Assembly: GCF_022354825.1 (NCBI RefSeq)
Contig: NZ_CP031168.1
Location: 3,721,501-3,785,500 of the forward strand
Source of the DNA: Paenibacillus sp. H1-7
GTDB lineage: Bacteria > Bacillota > Bacilli > Paenibacillales > NBRC-103111
Direction: 5' to 3'
Length of the DNA stretch: 64,000 bases
The notes under the pieces were generated by a model. The model saw only the letters and a list, made by a program, of their open reading frames with translations. It was not told the origin of the DNA and searched no databases. Of the stretch, positions 36,937 to 45,568 are shown in pieces. Each line of letters begins with the position of its first letter. Position 1 is the first letter of the stretch. The position numbers were made by a program, and so were the translations under genes.

Positions 36937-37830
36937 ATGGAAAGACAGTTGCACAGCAGCCAATTTATTAAAGAGCAGTCGTTTCCATTCTGGATCCGGC
37001 GTTTTTTTCACGACCATGATCATGTTCCGCTGCTGCACGGCCACGACTTTGTCGAGCTGGTCTATGTTGTGCGGGGAGAGGCGCAGCATGTATTCGAGGG
37101 TAATTTCTACGACATCCGTTCGGGGGACGTATTCATCATCAATCCGGGCGAGGTGCATACATACAGCATTAATCCCGGCAAAGAGATCGAAATCATCAAC
37201 TGCCTGTTCATGTCGGATCTGATCCAGGGCAATTGGTTGCAGGATTTAGGCGTTACCCAGTCGATGGACTATTATTACGTGCATCCTTTTCTGGATAAAA
37301 AAGAGCGCTTTCATCGCTGCCTGAACTTAAACGGGCATGATGCGACGCGCACCCAGTTTTTGCTGGAGACGATCATTCATGAATTTGAGAACCAGCAGCC
37401 GGGCTATGAACCGCTCATTCGGCTCCAGATGGTGGAGCTGCTCATCTTGCTGTCCCGTGCTTACCGGCAGGCCGAGGGCCAGAGCGGCAGAGAGCATGTT
37501 CGCAGCAGCGCGAAGCAGCTGCTTGTCCGGCGCATTTGCGGTTATTTGGAGCGCAATTTCGATAAAAAGATCAGCATTCCGGACCTGTGTGAGCTGTATA
37601 GTATAAGCTCCCGGCAATTGAACCGGATTTTCAAGGAATCGCTCGGGATGACTGTCGTCGATATGATTCACCGCATTCGTATCGAACGGGCAAAGCACCT
37701 GCTGCTTGAGACAGACGAGAAGGTGATCACAGTTGCTGGGCGTGTCGGATACGAGGACCCGGCGTTTTTCAGCCGCTTGTTTCACCGTGAGGTGGGCTGT
37801 TCGCCCGGCAAATACCGGGAATCGACCTGA
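36937..37830 (+). CDS. AraC family transcriptional regulator
   Basis: 297 aa. The cupin sensor domain (HGHDFVELVYVVRGEAQHVF; GDVFIINPGEVHTY) is followed by two C-terminal HTH motifs (ISIPDLCELYSISSRQLNRIFKESLG; ITVAGRVGYEDPAFFSRLFHREVG). AAGGAGG is 6-7 bases before the ATG. It lies between the lyase and the YesM/YesN genes and is likely part of the same regulon. Confidence 0.93.
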   Translation: MERQLHSSQFIKEQSFPFWIRRFFHDHDHVPLLHGHDFVELVYVVRGEAQHVFEGNFYDIRSGDVFIINPGEVHTYSINPGKEIEIINCLFMSDLIQGNWLQDLGVTQSMDYYYVHPFLDKKERFHRCLNLNGHDATRTQFLLETIIHEFENQQPGYEPLIRLQMVELLILLSRAYRQAEGQSGREHVRSSAKQLLVRRICGYLERNFDKKISIPDLCELYSISSRQLNRIFKESLGMTVVDMIHRIRIERAKHLLLETDEKVITVAGRVGYEDPAFFSRLFHREVGCSPGKYREST

Positions 37831-37850
37831 GAGAAACCGGGGGGAGTCCT

Positions 37851-39671
37851 ATGCGTATGCGTCATTGGAATGACCGGATGCTGAAGACGAAAATGTTCAT
37901 TTCGTTCTCCGTCGTCTCCTTGTTCATCGTAGGAATCACCTGCTGCATCTTTTATTACAAAAACACGAACGACAGCAAAGCGCAAACGTTCTCTTTATCG
38001 AACATTATTTCCAAGCAATTTTCCGAAATGATAGATCTGTACATGCAAAACGTCGAAGAGCTATCGCTTGCGATCTCTATCGATCCTTCCATTCAGAGTA
38101 TCCTGTTCGACTTCTACAAGGAGTCGGATCCAATCAAAAAAGAGGTCGTAGGCTACAAGCTCAATCCGATCCTGTTCAATTTCTCCTATCCGAAGCCTTA
38201 CGTGCAGAGCATATCCATCTATTCGTTGGATAGCCACCTGTATCAATACTCGAAGCTGGTTGACCCGAGGCCGAGAATGCTATTGACACTGGATCAGCTG
38301 CAGCAATTCAAAAGCACGCTTAACAGCAATGCCTTTGTTATTATGCCGGTTGACGAGGACGATCAGCATAGGGAGAAGGCGGTGTCGTTCGTCCGCAAAA
38401 TTACGAAAATCCCCACCCAGACGATCATAGGCTTTGTGAATATTCACATCAATGTCAACGCTTTCAAGATGGTGCTGGCCAATACCAATGCCAATGAGCT
38501 GGAGCACTCAATGCATGTGCTGATTGTGAACGACGAAGGCAGAATCATCTATGAGAACGGAAGCAGCGGCAGCACAGGCGGCGAGCAGCGGTTTGAGTTC
38601 GACCGGACTGCCTCCAAAGGCGAGCTGCGCTGGAAGCAAACCGATTTTTTGTATACGGCCGTAAAATCCGGCTATACCGGGTGGCATACCGTGATTCTCA
38701 TCCCGAAGGATGTACTGCTGCTTAAACAAAAGCGGATTCAAGATATCGTCCTGCTAGTAGGCGTCCTCACTATGCTGCTTATTGCAGCGGTTTCCTATGT
38801 GCTATCCCATCACATCACATTGCCCTTAAACAAACTGATGCGGAATATGTCCAGAGTCGAGCTGGGCGATTTCAGCCATAGAATGGAGTACGCCGGACGC
38901 AACGAGCTCGGGAAGCTGAGCCGGATGTATAACCATATGCTGGACAGCATCTCCCGGTTAATCCATGAAGCGTACGAGTCGAAGCTGGCGGAGAAGAACG
39001 CACAGCTGTCGGCCCTGCATGCGCAAACGAACCCTCACTTTTTATACAACACCCTAAACATCATGAAATCGATCAGCCGCCTAAGAGGCATTGAGGAGGT
39101 AGCCGATATATCCGAGTCGCTTGCCGGCTTGTTCCAATACAGTATGAAAAATATCCATCAGCCGGTAACGCTGCAGGAGGAAATCGACCATATACGCAAC
39201 TATTTTACGATTCAGCAGCACCGGTTCGGGAACCGGATCCAGCTGCAATGCGATATTCCTGAGCATTTGCTCCAGGCGTCAGTTTTGAAGCTAACCGTAC
39301 AGCCATTGGTGGAGAACGCGTTTAACCACGGGCTGCGCAAGGTGAAATCGGGAGGCTGCATTACGCTCCATGCGGCGGAATCCAAGGGTGTGCTCACTCT
39401 TACACTTCACGATAACGGGGAGGGGATTCCGGAGAAGACGATGGCTGAGCTGCAGCGGGCTTTCCTAATGTCCAATGCGCTGAATCCTTATAAGGGCGAA
39501 GCCCATGGTATCGGCTTGTTGAACATTCGCCAACGAATTCAGCTCTTTTACGGTAAGGAGTACGGGCTGCACATAACCAGTTCATCGGGAAAAGGAACCT
39601 CCGTCTCCTTGACGCTGCCGTACCGGACCGACCTCAAGGAAAGCCATAAAGCCAGGGAGGCTACTTTATGA
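37851..39671 (+). CDS. Sensor histidine kinase, YesM type
   Basis: 606 aa. TM1 is at about residues 14-34. A large extracellular sensor domain follows, then TM2 near 297-317 and a HAMP linker. The His_kinase domain has the phospho-acceptor in HAQTNPHFLYNTLNIMKS (His near 396). The ATPase domain shows QPLVENAFNHGL (N-box), DNGEGIP and GIGLLNIRQRI. YesM-type kinases sense plant cell-wall sugars and phosphorylate the partner encoded next. It overlaps that gene by 4 bases. Confidence 0.94.
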   Translation: MRMRHWNDRMLKTKMFISFSVVSLFIVGITCCIFYYKNTNDSKAQTFSLSNIISKQFSEMIDLYMQNVEELSLAISIDPSIQSILFDFYKESDPIKKEVVGYKLNPILFNFSYPKPYVQSISIYSLDSHLYQYSKLVDPRPRMLLTLDQLQQFKSTLNSNAFVIMPVDEDDQHREKAVSFVRKITKIPTQTIIGFVNIHINVNAFKMVLANTNANELEHSMHVLIVNDEGRIIYENGSSGSTGGEQRFEFDRTASKGELRWKQTDFLYTAVKSGYTGWHTVILIPKDVLLLKQKRIQDIVLLVGVLTMLLIAAVSYVLSHHITLPLNKLMRNMSRVELGDFSHRMEYAGRNELGKLSRMYNHMLDSISRLIHEAYESKLAEKNAQLSALHAQTNPHFLYNTLNIMKSISRLRGIEEVADISESLAGLFQYSMKNIHQPVTLQEEIDHIRNYFTIQQHRFGNRIQLQCDIPEHLLQASVLKLTVQPLVENAFNHGLRKVKSGGCITLHAAESKGVLTLTLHDNGEGIPEKTMAELQRAFLMSNALNPYKGEAHGIGLLNIRQRIQLFYGKEYGLHITSSSGKGTSVSLTLPYRTDLKESHKAREATL

Positions 39672-41221
39672 ATATTTTTGTAGTGGAGGACGAACGCTGG
39701 GCATTGGCGGAGCTTGTGCAGCTGCTCTCCAGTTATGAGCCGGCGCACCGTATTATTGCTTTTGACAATGGAGATGATGCATTGGCTGCAGCGGAAAGTA
39801 CCCGTCCGGATTTGGTGCTGACGGATATTAACATGCCCGGGATTGACGGACTGGAGCTGATCGAGCAGCTGACGAGGCTGGACTCGACGATCAAATGTAT
39901 GATCCTGAGCGTTCACGATGAATTTGAATACGCCCGCCAGAGCATGCGGTACGGTGTCGGCGATTATTTGCTGAAGCCCGTGAAGAAAGAGGCATTGTAT
40001 CAAGCGGTGGACAAAGCGATTGCGGTTATAGAGGAGGAGAACAGACGGAGGGAGGCCTGGTTTCACGGCAGTATTGCCCGAATGCTGTTAGCTGAGGAGA
40101 CCGGAGGCGCGGAATCGGCCATTGAACGGGAAGTCAATCGTCAACGGTATGTCCTGCTGCTGCTAACCCTGGATAAGGGGGGACAGCAGGTATCAAGTCG
40201 GGAAGACAGAGACTACGGAGGGGGCTTCGATGCGGATAGGTACAAACGGGAGCTAGCAGACGTCGTCCCGCCTGCCGTTAAGATTCATGGTGTCGAGCTG
40301 GATAAACGGCACACGGTTTTGCTGATTCCCGTGAGCTCCTCCGCTGAAGAAGACAGGATACAGCACGCTGTATCGCGCATAGCCAATGGAATGAAGGGAC
40401 TATGTACGGAGCATCCGTTGTGTGTACATACAGGGCTTGCGTTAAAGAAAGAAAATCAGCCGCTTCGCGGAGTATATCTTCAGCTGAAGAAGTGTGTGGA
40501 GGAGCAGGCGGTCTTCGGAATATCGACTTATGTAACGTTAGGGAAAAAGCGGGAAGATGCGGATCTCTCAAGCATCTGGGACAAGGTGCGGATTATGGAG
40601 GTTCACTACAAGAAAGGCGAGCTTCAAAAGGGACAACGAACCCTCGAGCTCATTAATGCAGATCTGTGCCAAAAACAGGTGACGAAACGGCAGCTGAGGC
40701 TGTTCGTCCAGGATATGCTGTTCTCGCTAAAGTATCGGCTGCTGTCCACAGGCAGCGGGGTCGTGAGCCTTAACGATTTGCAGGAGAATTTGAAGCATTT
40801 GAACGAATGTGCGGGTTATGACGAGCTGACCGTCTGGCTGAAGGAGAAGCTGCTTGACCTGTATTTCGGAAGGGACAGCTGCGACAGGAATCCGAAGGAG
40901 CTTGTGCCTTTACTGCTTCAGTACATTCATGCGCATTATCAGGAGAACATCTCGCTTCAGCAATTCGCAGTCGATCATCATATCAGCATGGGTTATATGT
41001 CCCGCATGTTCAAGAGCCAGACCGGCACAACCTTCTCCGACTATATTGCCGCTTACCGTATTCAAAAGGCGAAGGAGCTGCTGAGCGGTGGCATCGATCG
41101 GCTGCAGGTGGTCAGCCAGCTTGTCGGCTATGAAGACACGAAGCATTTCAGCACCTTATTCAAGAAATTCGTAGGTCAAACCCCCATAATGTACGCCAAA
41201 GAGCATTCCTCCGACCAATAG
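39668..41221 (+). CDS. Response regulator with AraC-type output, YesN type
   Basis: 517 aa. N-terminal receiver domain with phospho-acceptor D53 (LVLTDINMPGIDG), acidic pocket VEDE near residues 5-8 and conserved lysine in LLKPVKK. A long middle region has no clear motif. The C-terminal AraC HTH pair (~residues 415-510) contains ISLQQFAVDHHISMGYMSRMFKSQTG and LQVVSQLVGYEDTKHFSTLFKKFVG. Coupled to the kinase gene and followed by a sugar importer, its likely target. Confidence 0.94.
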   Translation: MNIFVVEDERWALAELVQLLSSYEPAHRIIAFDNGDDALAAAESTRPDLVLTDINMPGIDGLELIEQLTRLDSTIKCMILSVHDEFEYARQSMRYGVGDYLLKPVKKEALYQAVDKAIAVIEEENRRREAWFHGSIARMLLAEETGGAESAIEREVNRQRYVLLLLTLDKGGQQVSSREDRDYGGGFDADRYKRELADVVPPAVKIHGVELDKRHTVLLIPVSSSAEEDRIQHAVSRIANGMKGLCTEHPLCVHTGLALKKENQPLRGVYLQLKKCVEEQAVFGISTYVTLGKKREDADLSSIWDKVRIMEVHYKKGELQKGQRTLELINADLCQKQVTKRQLRLFVQDMLFSLKYRLLSTGSGVVSLNDLQENLKHLNECAGYDELTVWLKEKLLDLYFGRDSCDRNPKELVPLLLQYIHAHYQENISLQQFAVDHHISMGYMSRMFKSQTGTTFSDYIAAYRIQKAKELLSGGIDRLQVVSQLVGYEDTKHFSTLFKKFVGQTPIMYAKEHSSDQ

Positions 41222-41235
41222 GAAAAATTCCCCCC

Positions 41236-41264
41236 GTGAATCCGTACAATTCACATGTATTCAC
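41236..41264. promoter_or_regulatory. Repeated GTGAAT/ATTCAC half-sites before importer operon
   Basis: GTGAAT (41236-41241), ATTCAC (41249-41254) and ATTCAC (41259-41264) form one inverted and one direct repeat. They lie just upstream of a possible -10 TACAAT (41282-41287). Candidate binding site for the YesN-type regulator encoded immediately upstream. Confidence 0.4.
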
Positions 41265-41364
41265 GTGCGTTGAAACCCTTTTACAATACAGATACAGCAA
41301 AGCCAAACCACGTGATAACAAAAGGGTCAAAGGCGAACGAGCCGGTAAAAAAGGAGGAACACAA

Positions 41365-42717
41365 ATGAAACGATCCTCAATGTTAACGGTTATTACTTAT
41401 GCTGCTCTTGTTTCAATGCTGGCAGCAGGGTGCAGCTCGACAAGTCAACCGACAGGCGGTACCGGGCAAGCTCCGAACGGAGGTGCAGCTTCATCCGGAG
41501 GGGCCAAATCAGGAGAGCCGACTACGCTCACGCTTCTGATCGGCTCAACAGGGACCCCGTATCCCGCAACCCAGGCGGTAGCGGCGGAGGCGGAGAAAAA
41601 GCTGAATATCAAAATCAAGTTTGATATTAAGCCGGACGGCACCGAAGGGGACAACCTGGTGAAGACGCGCCTCGCAACAGGTGAGATGGCGGATATTTTG
41701 TACTACAATTCCGGCTCGCTGCTTCAGGCGCTGAACCCTGAAGAGAACTTCGTCGACTTGTCCAAGGAGCCCTACATGGCAAATTTGCTCGATTCTTATA
41801 AGGAGACCGTGACCTCCAACGGGAAAGTGTTCGGTGTGCCGGGAGGCTCCTCCAATGTCGGCGGCATTTTGTACAACAAGAAAGTATATGCAGAGCTCGG
41901 CCTTACCGTTCCAAAAACATGGGCTGAGTTCATAGCGAACAGCGACAAGATCAAGGCAGCGGGGAAAACGGCCGTCATCGGCTCGTATAAAACCACTTGG
42001 ACCTCCCAGCTGTTCGTTCTTGCCAATCAATACAATGTACAGTCGCAAGTACCGACGTTCGCCAAGGATTATACGGAGAATAAAGCCAAGTATGCCACGA
42101 CTCCCGCGGCGCTTCGCGGCTTTGAGATGACCTCCGAGGTGTTCAAGAAGGGGTATTACAATAAGGACTTCCTCGCTACCACTTACGATACGGGCTTAAA
42201 AATGCTTGCCGAAGGCACCGGCGTCCAATACCCGATGCTGACCAGCGCAATCGACGCCCTGGCACAAAACTATCCCGATAAAGTCAAGGATATCGGTGTA
42301 TTCCCGATTCCGAGCGACAACGCCAGCTTGAACGGCTTCACCGTATGGATGCCGAGCTCTTACTATATTAATAAGAAAAGCAAGAACATTGATGCGGCCA
42401 AAAAGTTCGTCGAGTTCCTCATCTCTCCGGAAGGGCAGAAAGCCTATATGTCCAAGAGTAAAGCGAACGGCCCTTATGTCGTCAAAGGGATTCAGGTGCC
42501 GGACGACGCGTTCCAAGCGGTCAAGGATATGCAGACTTACTTCGATAACGGTAAGACGCTCCCTGCGCTGGAGTTCATCTCTCCGGTCAAAGGGCCGAAT
42601 CTGGAGAGTATCTTGATCGAGGTAGGAACAGGACAGAAATCGGCTGCGGACGGAGCCGCCGACTATGATAAAGATGTTCGGAAGCAGGCGCAGCAGCTCA
42701 ATTTGCCGGGCTGGTAA
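41365..42717 (+). CDS. ABC sugar transporter, substrate-binding lipoprotein
   Basis: 450 aa. Lipoprotein signal ends LAAGC with C23 lipidated, then a Gly/Ser-rich linker. The mature part shows family 1 features (GKVFGVPGGSSNVGGILYNKKVY; AAKKFVEFLISPEGQKAY). AAGGAGG precedes the ATG at 41365. It lies next to a YesM/YesN pair and upstream of two permeases, so it is probably an oligogalacturonide or rhamnogalacturonan fragment importer. Confidence 0.95.
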   Translation: MKRSSMLTVITYAALVSMLAAGCSSTSQPTGGTGQAPNGGAASSGGAKSGEPTTLTLLIGSTGTPYPATQAVAAEAEKKLNIKIKFDIKPDGTEGDNLVKTRLATGEMADILYYNSGSLLQALNPEENFVDLSKEPYMANLLDSYKETVTSNGKVFGVPGGSSNVGGILYNKKVYAELGLTVPKTWAEFIANSDKIKAAGKTAVIGSYKTTWTSQLFVLANQYNVQSQVPTFAKDYTENKAKYATTPAALRGFEMTSEVFKKGYYNKDFLATTYDTGLKMLAEGTGVQYPMLTSAIDALAQNYPDKVKDIGVFPIPSDNASLNGFTVWMPSSYYINKKSKNIDAAKKFVEFLISPEGQKAYMSKSKANGPYVVKGIQVPDDAFQAVKDMQTYFDNGKTLPALEFISPVKGPNLESILIEVGTGQKSAADGAADYDKDVRKQAQQLNLPGW

Positions 42718-42782
42718 CAGCTACACCAGTCAGTTCTGGCAGTTCCCGATGCGCTGCTTCCGATGAACCGATGATGCTATGC

Positions 42783-42809
42783 CGGCCCTGCAGGTGTCCT
42801 GCAGGGCCG
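42783..42809 (+). promoter_or_regulatory. Intercistronic stem-loop between binding protein and permeases
   Basis: CGGCCCTGCAGG, loop TGT, CCTGCAGGGCCG: a perfect 12-bp GC-rich stem with no T-run. Such hairpins after a binding-protein gene usually protect its mRNA or limit read-through, giving more binding protein than permease. Confidence 0.7.
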
Positions 42810-42841
42810 ATTCCATCCGTAGATAAGAGGGAGGGAACCTG

Positions 42842-43708
42842 ATGACACTGAGTCAAAAGAAAATGTATTCGTACTTGTTCTTGCTTCCAGCAGGTATTAT
42901 TTACTTCGTGTTTTATCTGCTTCCGACGATCATGTCGCTATTTTTCAGTCTGACCCGGTGGACGCTGACCAAATGGCAGTTTATAGGCTTGGACAACTAC
43001 GTCATGTTCTTCGAAGAGTCTTCGCTGAAAATCGGCTTCAAAAATACGCTGATCTTTGCTGTCGTCACGTGCGCGCTCAAGGTGATCCTCGCACTGCTGC
43101 TCGCTACGCTTCTGACTTCGTCCATTTGGTTTAAGGACTATTTCCGGTCGATGGTATTTTTCCCGACCTTGTTAAGTACGATTGCCGTCGGCATCGCCTT
43201 CAGCACGATGATGCACCCGACGCAAGGGGTTATCAACACCGCTCTTGCCGCCTTTGGCATTAACGGTCCGGACTGGCTGGGCAATACCAAGCTCGCGCTG
43301 ATATCGGTCGCGCTGGTTGACGTATGGAAGGGCGTCGGTATTGCGACGGTCATCTATATTGCCGGCATTATGTCCATTCCGCAGCATTATTACGAGGCGT
43401 TGAAAATAGACGGCGGGAACGCCTTCCGCGCCTTTTGGCATATCACGCTGCCGCTCAGCAGACCTGCAATGAATTCCGTCATTATATTGGCCTTCATCGG
43501 CGGCTTGCGCACGTTTGACTTGATCTGGGCGATGACGAAGGGCGGGCCGGGCTTCGCATCCGACCTTATTGCCTCGATTATTTATAAGCAGTATCAGGCG
43601 GGCTTTTACGGACTTGCGACGGCAGGCAATGTCATTTTGTTCATCGCCATTTCGGTCCTTGCGTTTCCGCTATACATGTTCTTGAACCGAAGAGAGGTGG
43701 ACCTGTGA
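42842..43708 (+). CDS. ABC sugar transporter permease (MalF/UgpA-type)
   Basis: 288 aa, six helices from YLFLLPAGIIYFVFYLLP. EAA loop EALKIDGGNAFRAFWHITLPL. GGGAGGGAACC precedes the ATG. The GTG of the next permease overlaps its stop by 4 bases. Confidence 0.94.
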   Translation: MTLSQKKMYSYLFLLPAGIIYFVFYLLPTIMSLFFSLTRWTLTKWQFIGLDNYVMFFEESSLKIGFKNTLIFAVVTCALKVILALLLATLLTSSIWFKDYFRSMVFFPTLLSTIAVGIAFSTMMHPTQGVINTALAAFGINGPDWLGNTKLALISVALVDVWKGVGIATVIYIAGIMSIPQHYYEALKIDGGNAFRAFWHITLPLSRPAMNSVIILAFIGGLRTFDLIWAMTKGGPGFASDLIASIIYKQYQAGFYGLATAGNVILFIAISVLAFPLYMFLNRREVDL

Positions 43709-44538
43709 ACCGGATCGTGCAAAAAACACTGGTCAGCGCTATTTTGCTGGTGTTGTCTACCGTCATCTTCTGGGTGCCGTTCTATTTTGTGATCATCAAT
43801 TCCTTTAAATCTCCTACCAAAGCGGCCGATATGAATATGGCTTGGCCGGATTCGTTCCATATCATTGAAAACTACCAAGCGGTGCTGGCGGCAGCGGATC
43901 ATATGCTGGTTCGCGCATTTTACAACAGCACGCTCCTGACTGTCTTGTCGATTGCGGGGCTGGTGCTGGTCAGCTCTTTGGCGGGCTTCGTGCTGCAGCG
44001 GAGAGAGAAGGGCAGGGGGGCAGCCACCTTAAACTTTCTCGTGTTGGCCGGGCTGATGATTCCGCCTGCCGTCGTCCCGACGATCTGGGTATTGAACTCC
44101 ATCGGGCTGTTCAAGACGCTTCCGGGGCTCACCTTGGTCGAAATCGCACTGCATTTCCCTTTTTGCGCCATCCTGTACAAAGCGTTCACGGCGACGATAC
44201 CGCGGGACATCGACGAAAGCGCGTTTATCGACGGGTGCGGCGGGTTCAAGCTGTTTACTCATATTATTTTTCCGCTGTTAAAGCCGGTTACTTCCACGAT
44301 TGTCATCATTCAATCGGTCAGCGTGTTTAACGATTTCGTCAATCCGCTCTATTTTTTGCCGGGCTCCGAGAACGCTACCGTGCAGCTCACTCTCTATAAT
44401 TTTATGAGCATGTACATAACTTCATGGAATTTGCTATTCGCTGATGTGGTGCTGATCTCGATACCGCCGTTAATTTTATTCCTCTTCTTCAATAAAAAAA
44501 TTGTCGCAGGGATGACCGCAGGCTCTGTCAAAGGATAG
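43705..44538 (+). CDS. ABC sugar transporter permease (MalG/UgpE-type)
   Basis: 277 aa. GTG start at 43705 with AGAGAGGTGG upstream. Six helices. The EAA loop is slightly divergent (ESAFIDGCGGFKLFTHIIFPLL). C-terminus IVAGMTAGSVKG. Completes the importer begun at 41365. Confidence 0.94.
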   Translation: MNRIVQKTLVSAILLVLSTVIFWVPFYFVIINSFKSPTKAADMNMAWPDSFHIIENYQAVLAAADHMLVRAFYNSTLLTVLSIAGLVLVSSLAGFVLQRREKGRGAATLNFLVLAGLMIPPAVVPTIWVLNSIGLFKTLPGLTLVEIALHFPFCAILYKAFTATIPRDIDESAFIDGCGGFKLFTHIIFPLLKPVTSTIVIIQSVSVFNDFVNPLYFLPGSENATVQLTLYNFMSMYITSWNLLFADVVLISIPPLILFLFFNKKIVAGMTAGSVKG

Positions 44539-44625
44539 GCTGCCGTCCCTTTTCGTCCGCATCGACCATGCGAATGGCGCAATGCACAATGAAGCCGCTT
44601 GGAGCGCGAAGTACAATAAGGGCAA

Positions 44626-44911
44626 GAAGAAAGTTTTCTTACGAAAACTCAGGTTGTTGAGAAACCTTGTATTTTCGAAATGTTTGTAATAGGTAGGTGG
44701 GGATATACCTCGGAGGAGTTTACGTCCGCCTTTGAAACCTGTGAAAATACCGCTAATTCTAATCAGATTCATAGGTTTCAACAGCGGCTGGAGAGGTATA
44801 CCCCACTGGAGTATACAATCAAATTTCGATTTCCTTTAGTTTCACAACAAGCTCAGTTTTGTACACAAAACTCAAGCTATGCTTACGAAGAAAGTTTTCT
44901 TACGAAAACTC
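44626..44911 (+). repeat. 25-nt perfect direct repeats flanking a hairpin element
   Basis: The same 25 bases (GAAGAAAG, then TTTTCTTACG, then AAAACTC) occur at 44626-44650 and 44887-44911. Each contains the AGTTTTC-TTAC-GAAAACT stem-loop. They enclose the 110-nt inverted repeat. Confidence 0.85.
44697..44806. ncRNA. 110-nt imperfect inverted repeat, possible structured RNA
   Basis: GTGGGGATATACCTC (44697-44711) pairs with GAGGTATACCCCAC (44793-44806). Inside, CCGC...TTTGAAACCTGTGAA (44726-44745) pairs with TTCATAGGTTTCAACAGCGG (44768-44787). A 22-nt terminal loop remains. It could be a leader RNA or a small non-autonomous mobile element; I know no named family that fits. Confidence 0.55.
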
Positions 44912-44926
44912 TTAGGAGGAAAGTAC

Positions 44927-45568
44927 ATGGAAAGCTCCAGCGGTAGTGTACTTTGGTTTACGGGCCTTTCGGGCGCGGGAAAAACAACTACGGCAAATCA
45001 GCTGAACGAAAGGCTCACGAATGCCGGACGCAAGGTCGAGATGCTGGACGGGGACGTCATCCGCACGACGATAGGCAGCGGGTTGGGCTTCAGCAGGGAA
45101 GACAGGATGGAGAACATACGGCGTATCGCGTTTGTAGCGAATTTGTTGTCCCGCAACGGGATTGACGTCCTCGTATCCGCCATCACGCCTTATCGGGAGA
45201 TGCGCGAGTATTTGCGCGAGCATGTCAAAGAATATGTGGAAATATATGTAAAATGTTCTCTTGAGCAATGCGAAGCCCGGGACGTGAAGGGTCTGTATGC
45301 GAAGGCAAGACGCAACGAGATTCAACAATTCACAGGCATATCCGATGTGTACGAGGAACCGGAGCAAGCGGACCTTGTCATCGATACTCAGCATCAGCCG
45401 GTCGAGGCGAATGCTGCCCTGATCATGGATTGGCTTAGATGCAAGCGATGGGGAGCAGCCGAGAAGCTTGAAGAGAAGCTGGAACAGCAGCCGCAGCCGT
45501 TGATGAGTCCGGTGAAGGAGAGCTTGAATCAAGAAAGAAACCGTTGGCAGGAGGGTGCCGCCGGATGA
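44927..45568 (+). CDS. cysC: Adenylylsulfate kinase-like protein (CysC family)
   Basis: 213 aa. P-loop GLSGAGKT (residues 13-20), DGD at 41-43, GLGFSREDRMENIRRI and KGLYAKAR with FTGISDVYEEPE are all CysC signatures. CysC phosphorylates adenylylsulfate to PAPS. The usual ISPxR serine is T87 here (ITPYR), and about 30 extra residues follow the domain. No ATP sulfurylase or sulfotransferase gene is in the window, so a kinase acting on another nucleotide or sugar compound is possible; a CysC homologue in Campylobacter capsule synthesis is known to act on CDP-phosphoramidate. TTAGGAGG precedes the ATG. First gene of a ten-gene operon. Confidence 0.82.
   Translation: MESSSGSVLWFTGLSGAGKTTTANQLNERLTNAGRKVEMLDGDVIRTTIGSGLGFSREDRMENIRRIAFVANLLSRNGIDVLVSAITPYREMREYLREHVKEYVEIYVKCSLEQCEARDVKGLYAKARRNEIQQFTGISDVYEEPEQADLVIDTQHQPVEANAALIMDWLRCKRWGAAEKLEEKLEQQPQPLMSPVKESLNQERNRWQEGAAG

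Larger units (their letters stand above)
44539..44926. other. 388-bp structured leader region
   Basis: No protein gene seen. It contains two identical 25-nt direct repeats (44626-44650 and 44887-44911), a 110-nt imperfect inverted repeat between them (44697-44806) and two adjacent stem-loops (44855-44872 and 44893-44910), the second running into the ribosome binding site of the kinase-like gene. Confidence 0.75.

Noticed and set aside
36657..37158. Minus-strand open frames over repeat copy B and the AraC start
   Set aside because: They lack ribosome sites and cross a repeat and a clear gene in the other direction.
44541..44585. CGCAT...ATGCG hairpin after the permease at 44538
   Set aside because: Only a 5-7 bp stem with no T-run; could be chance.
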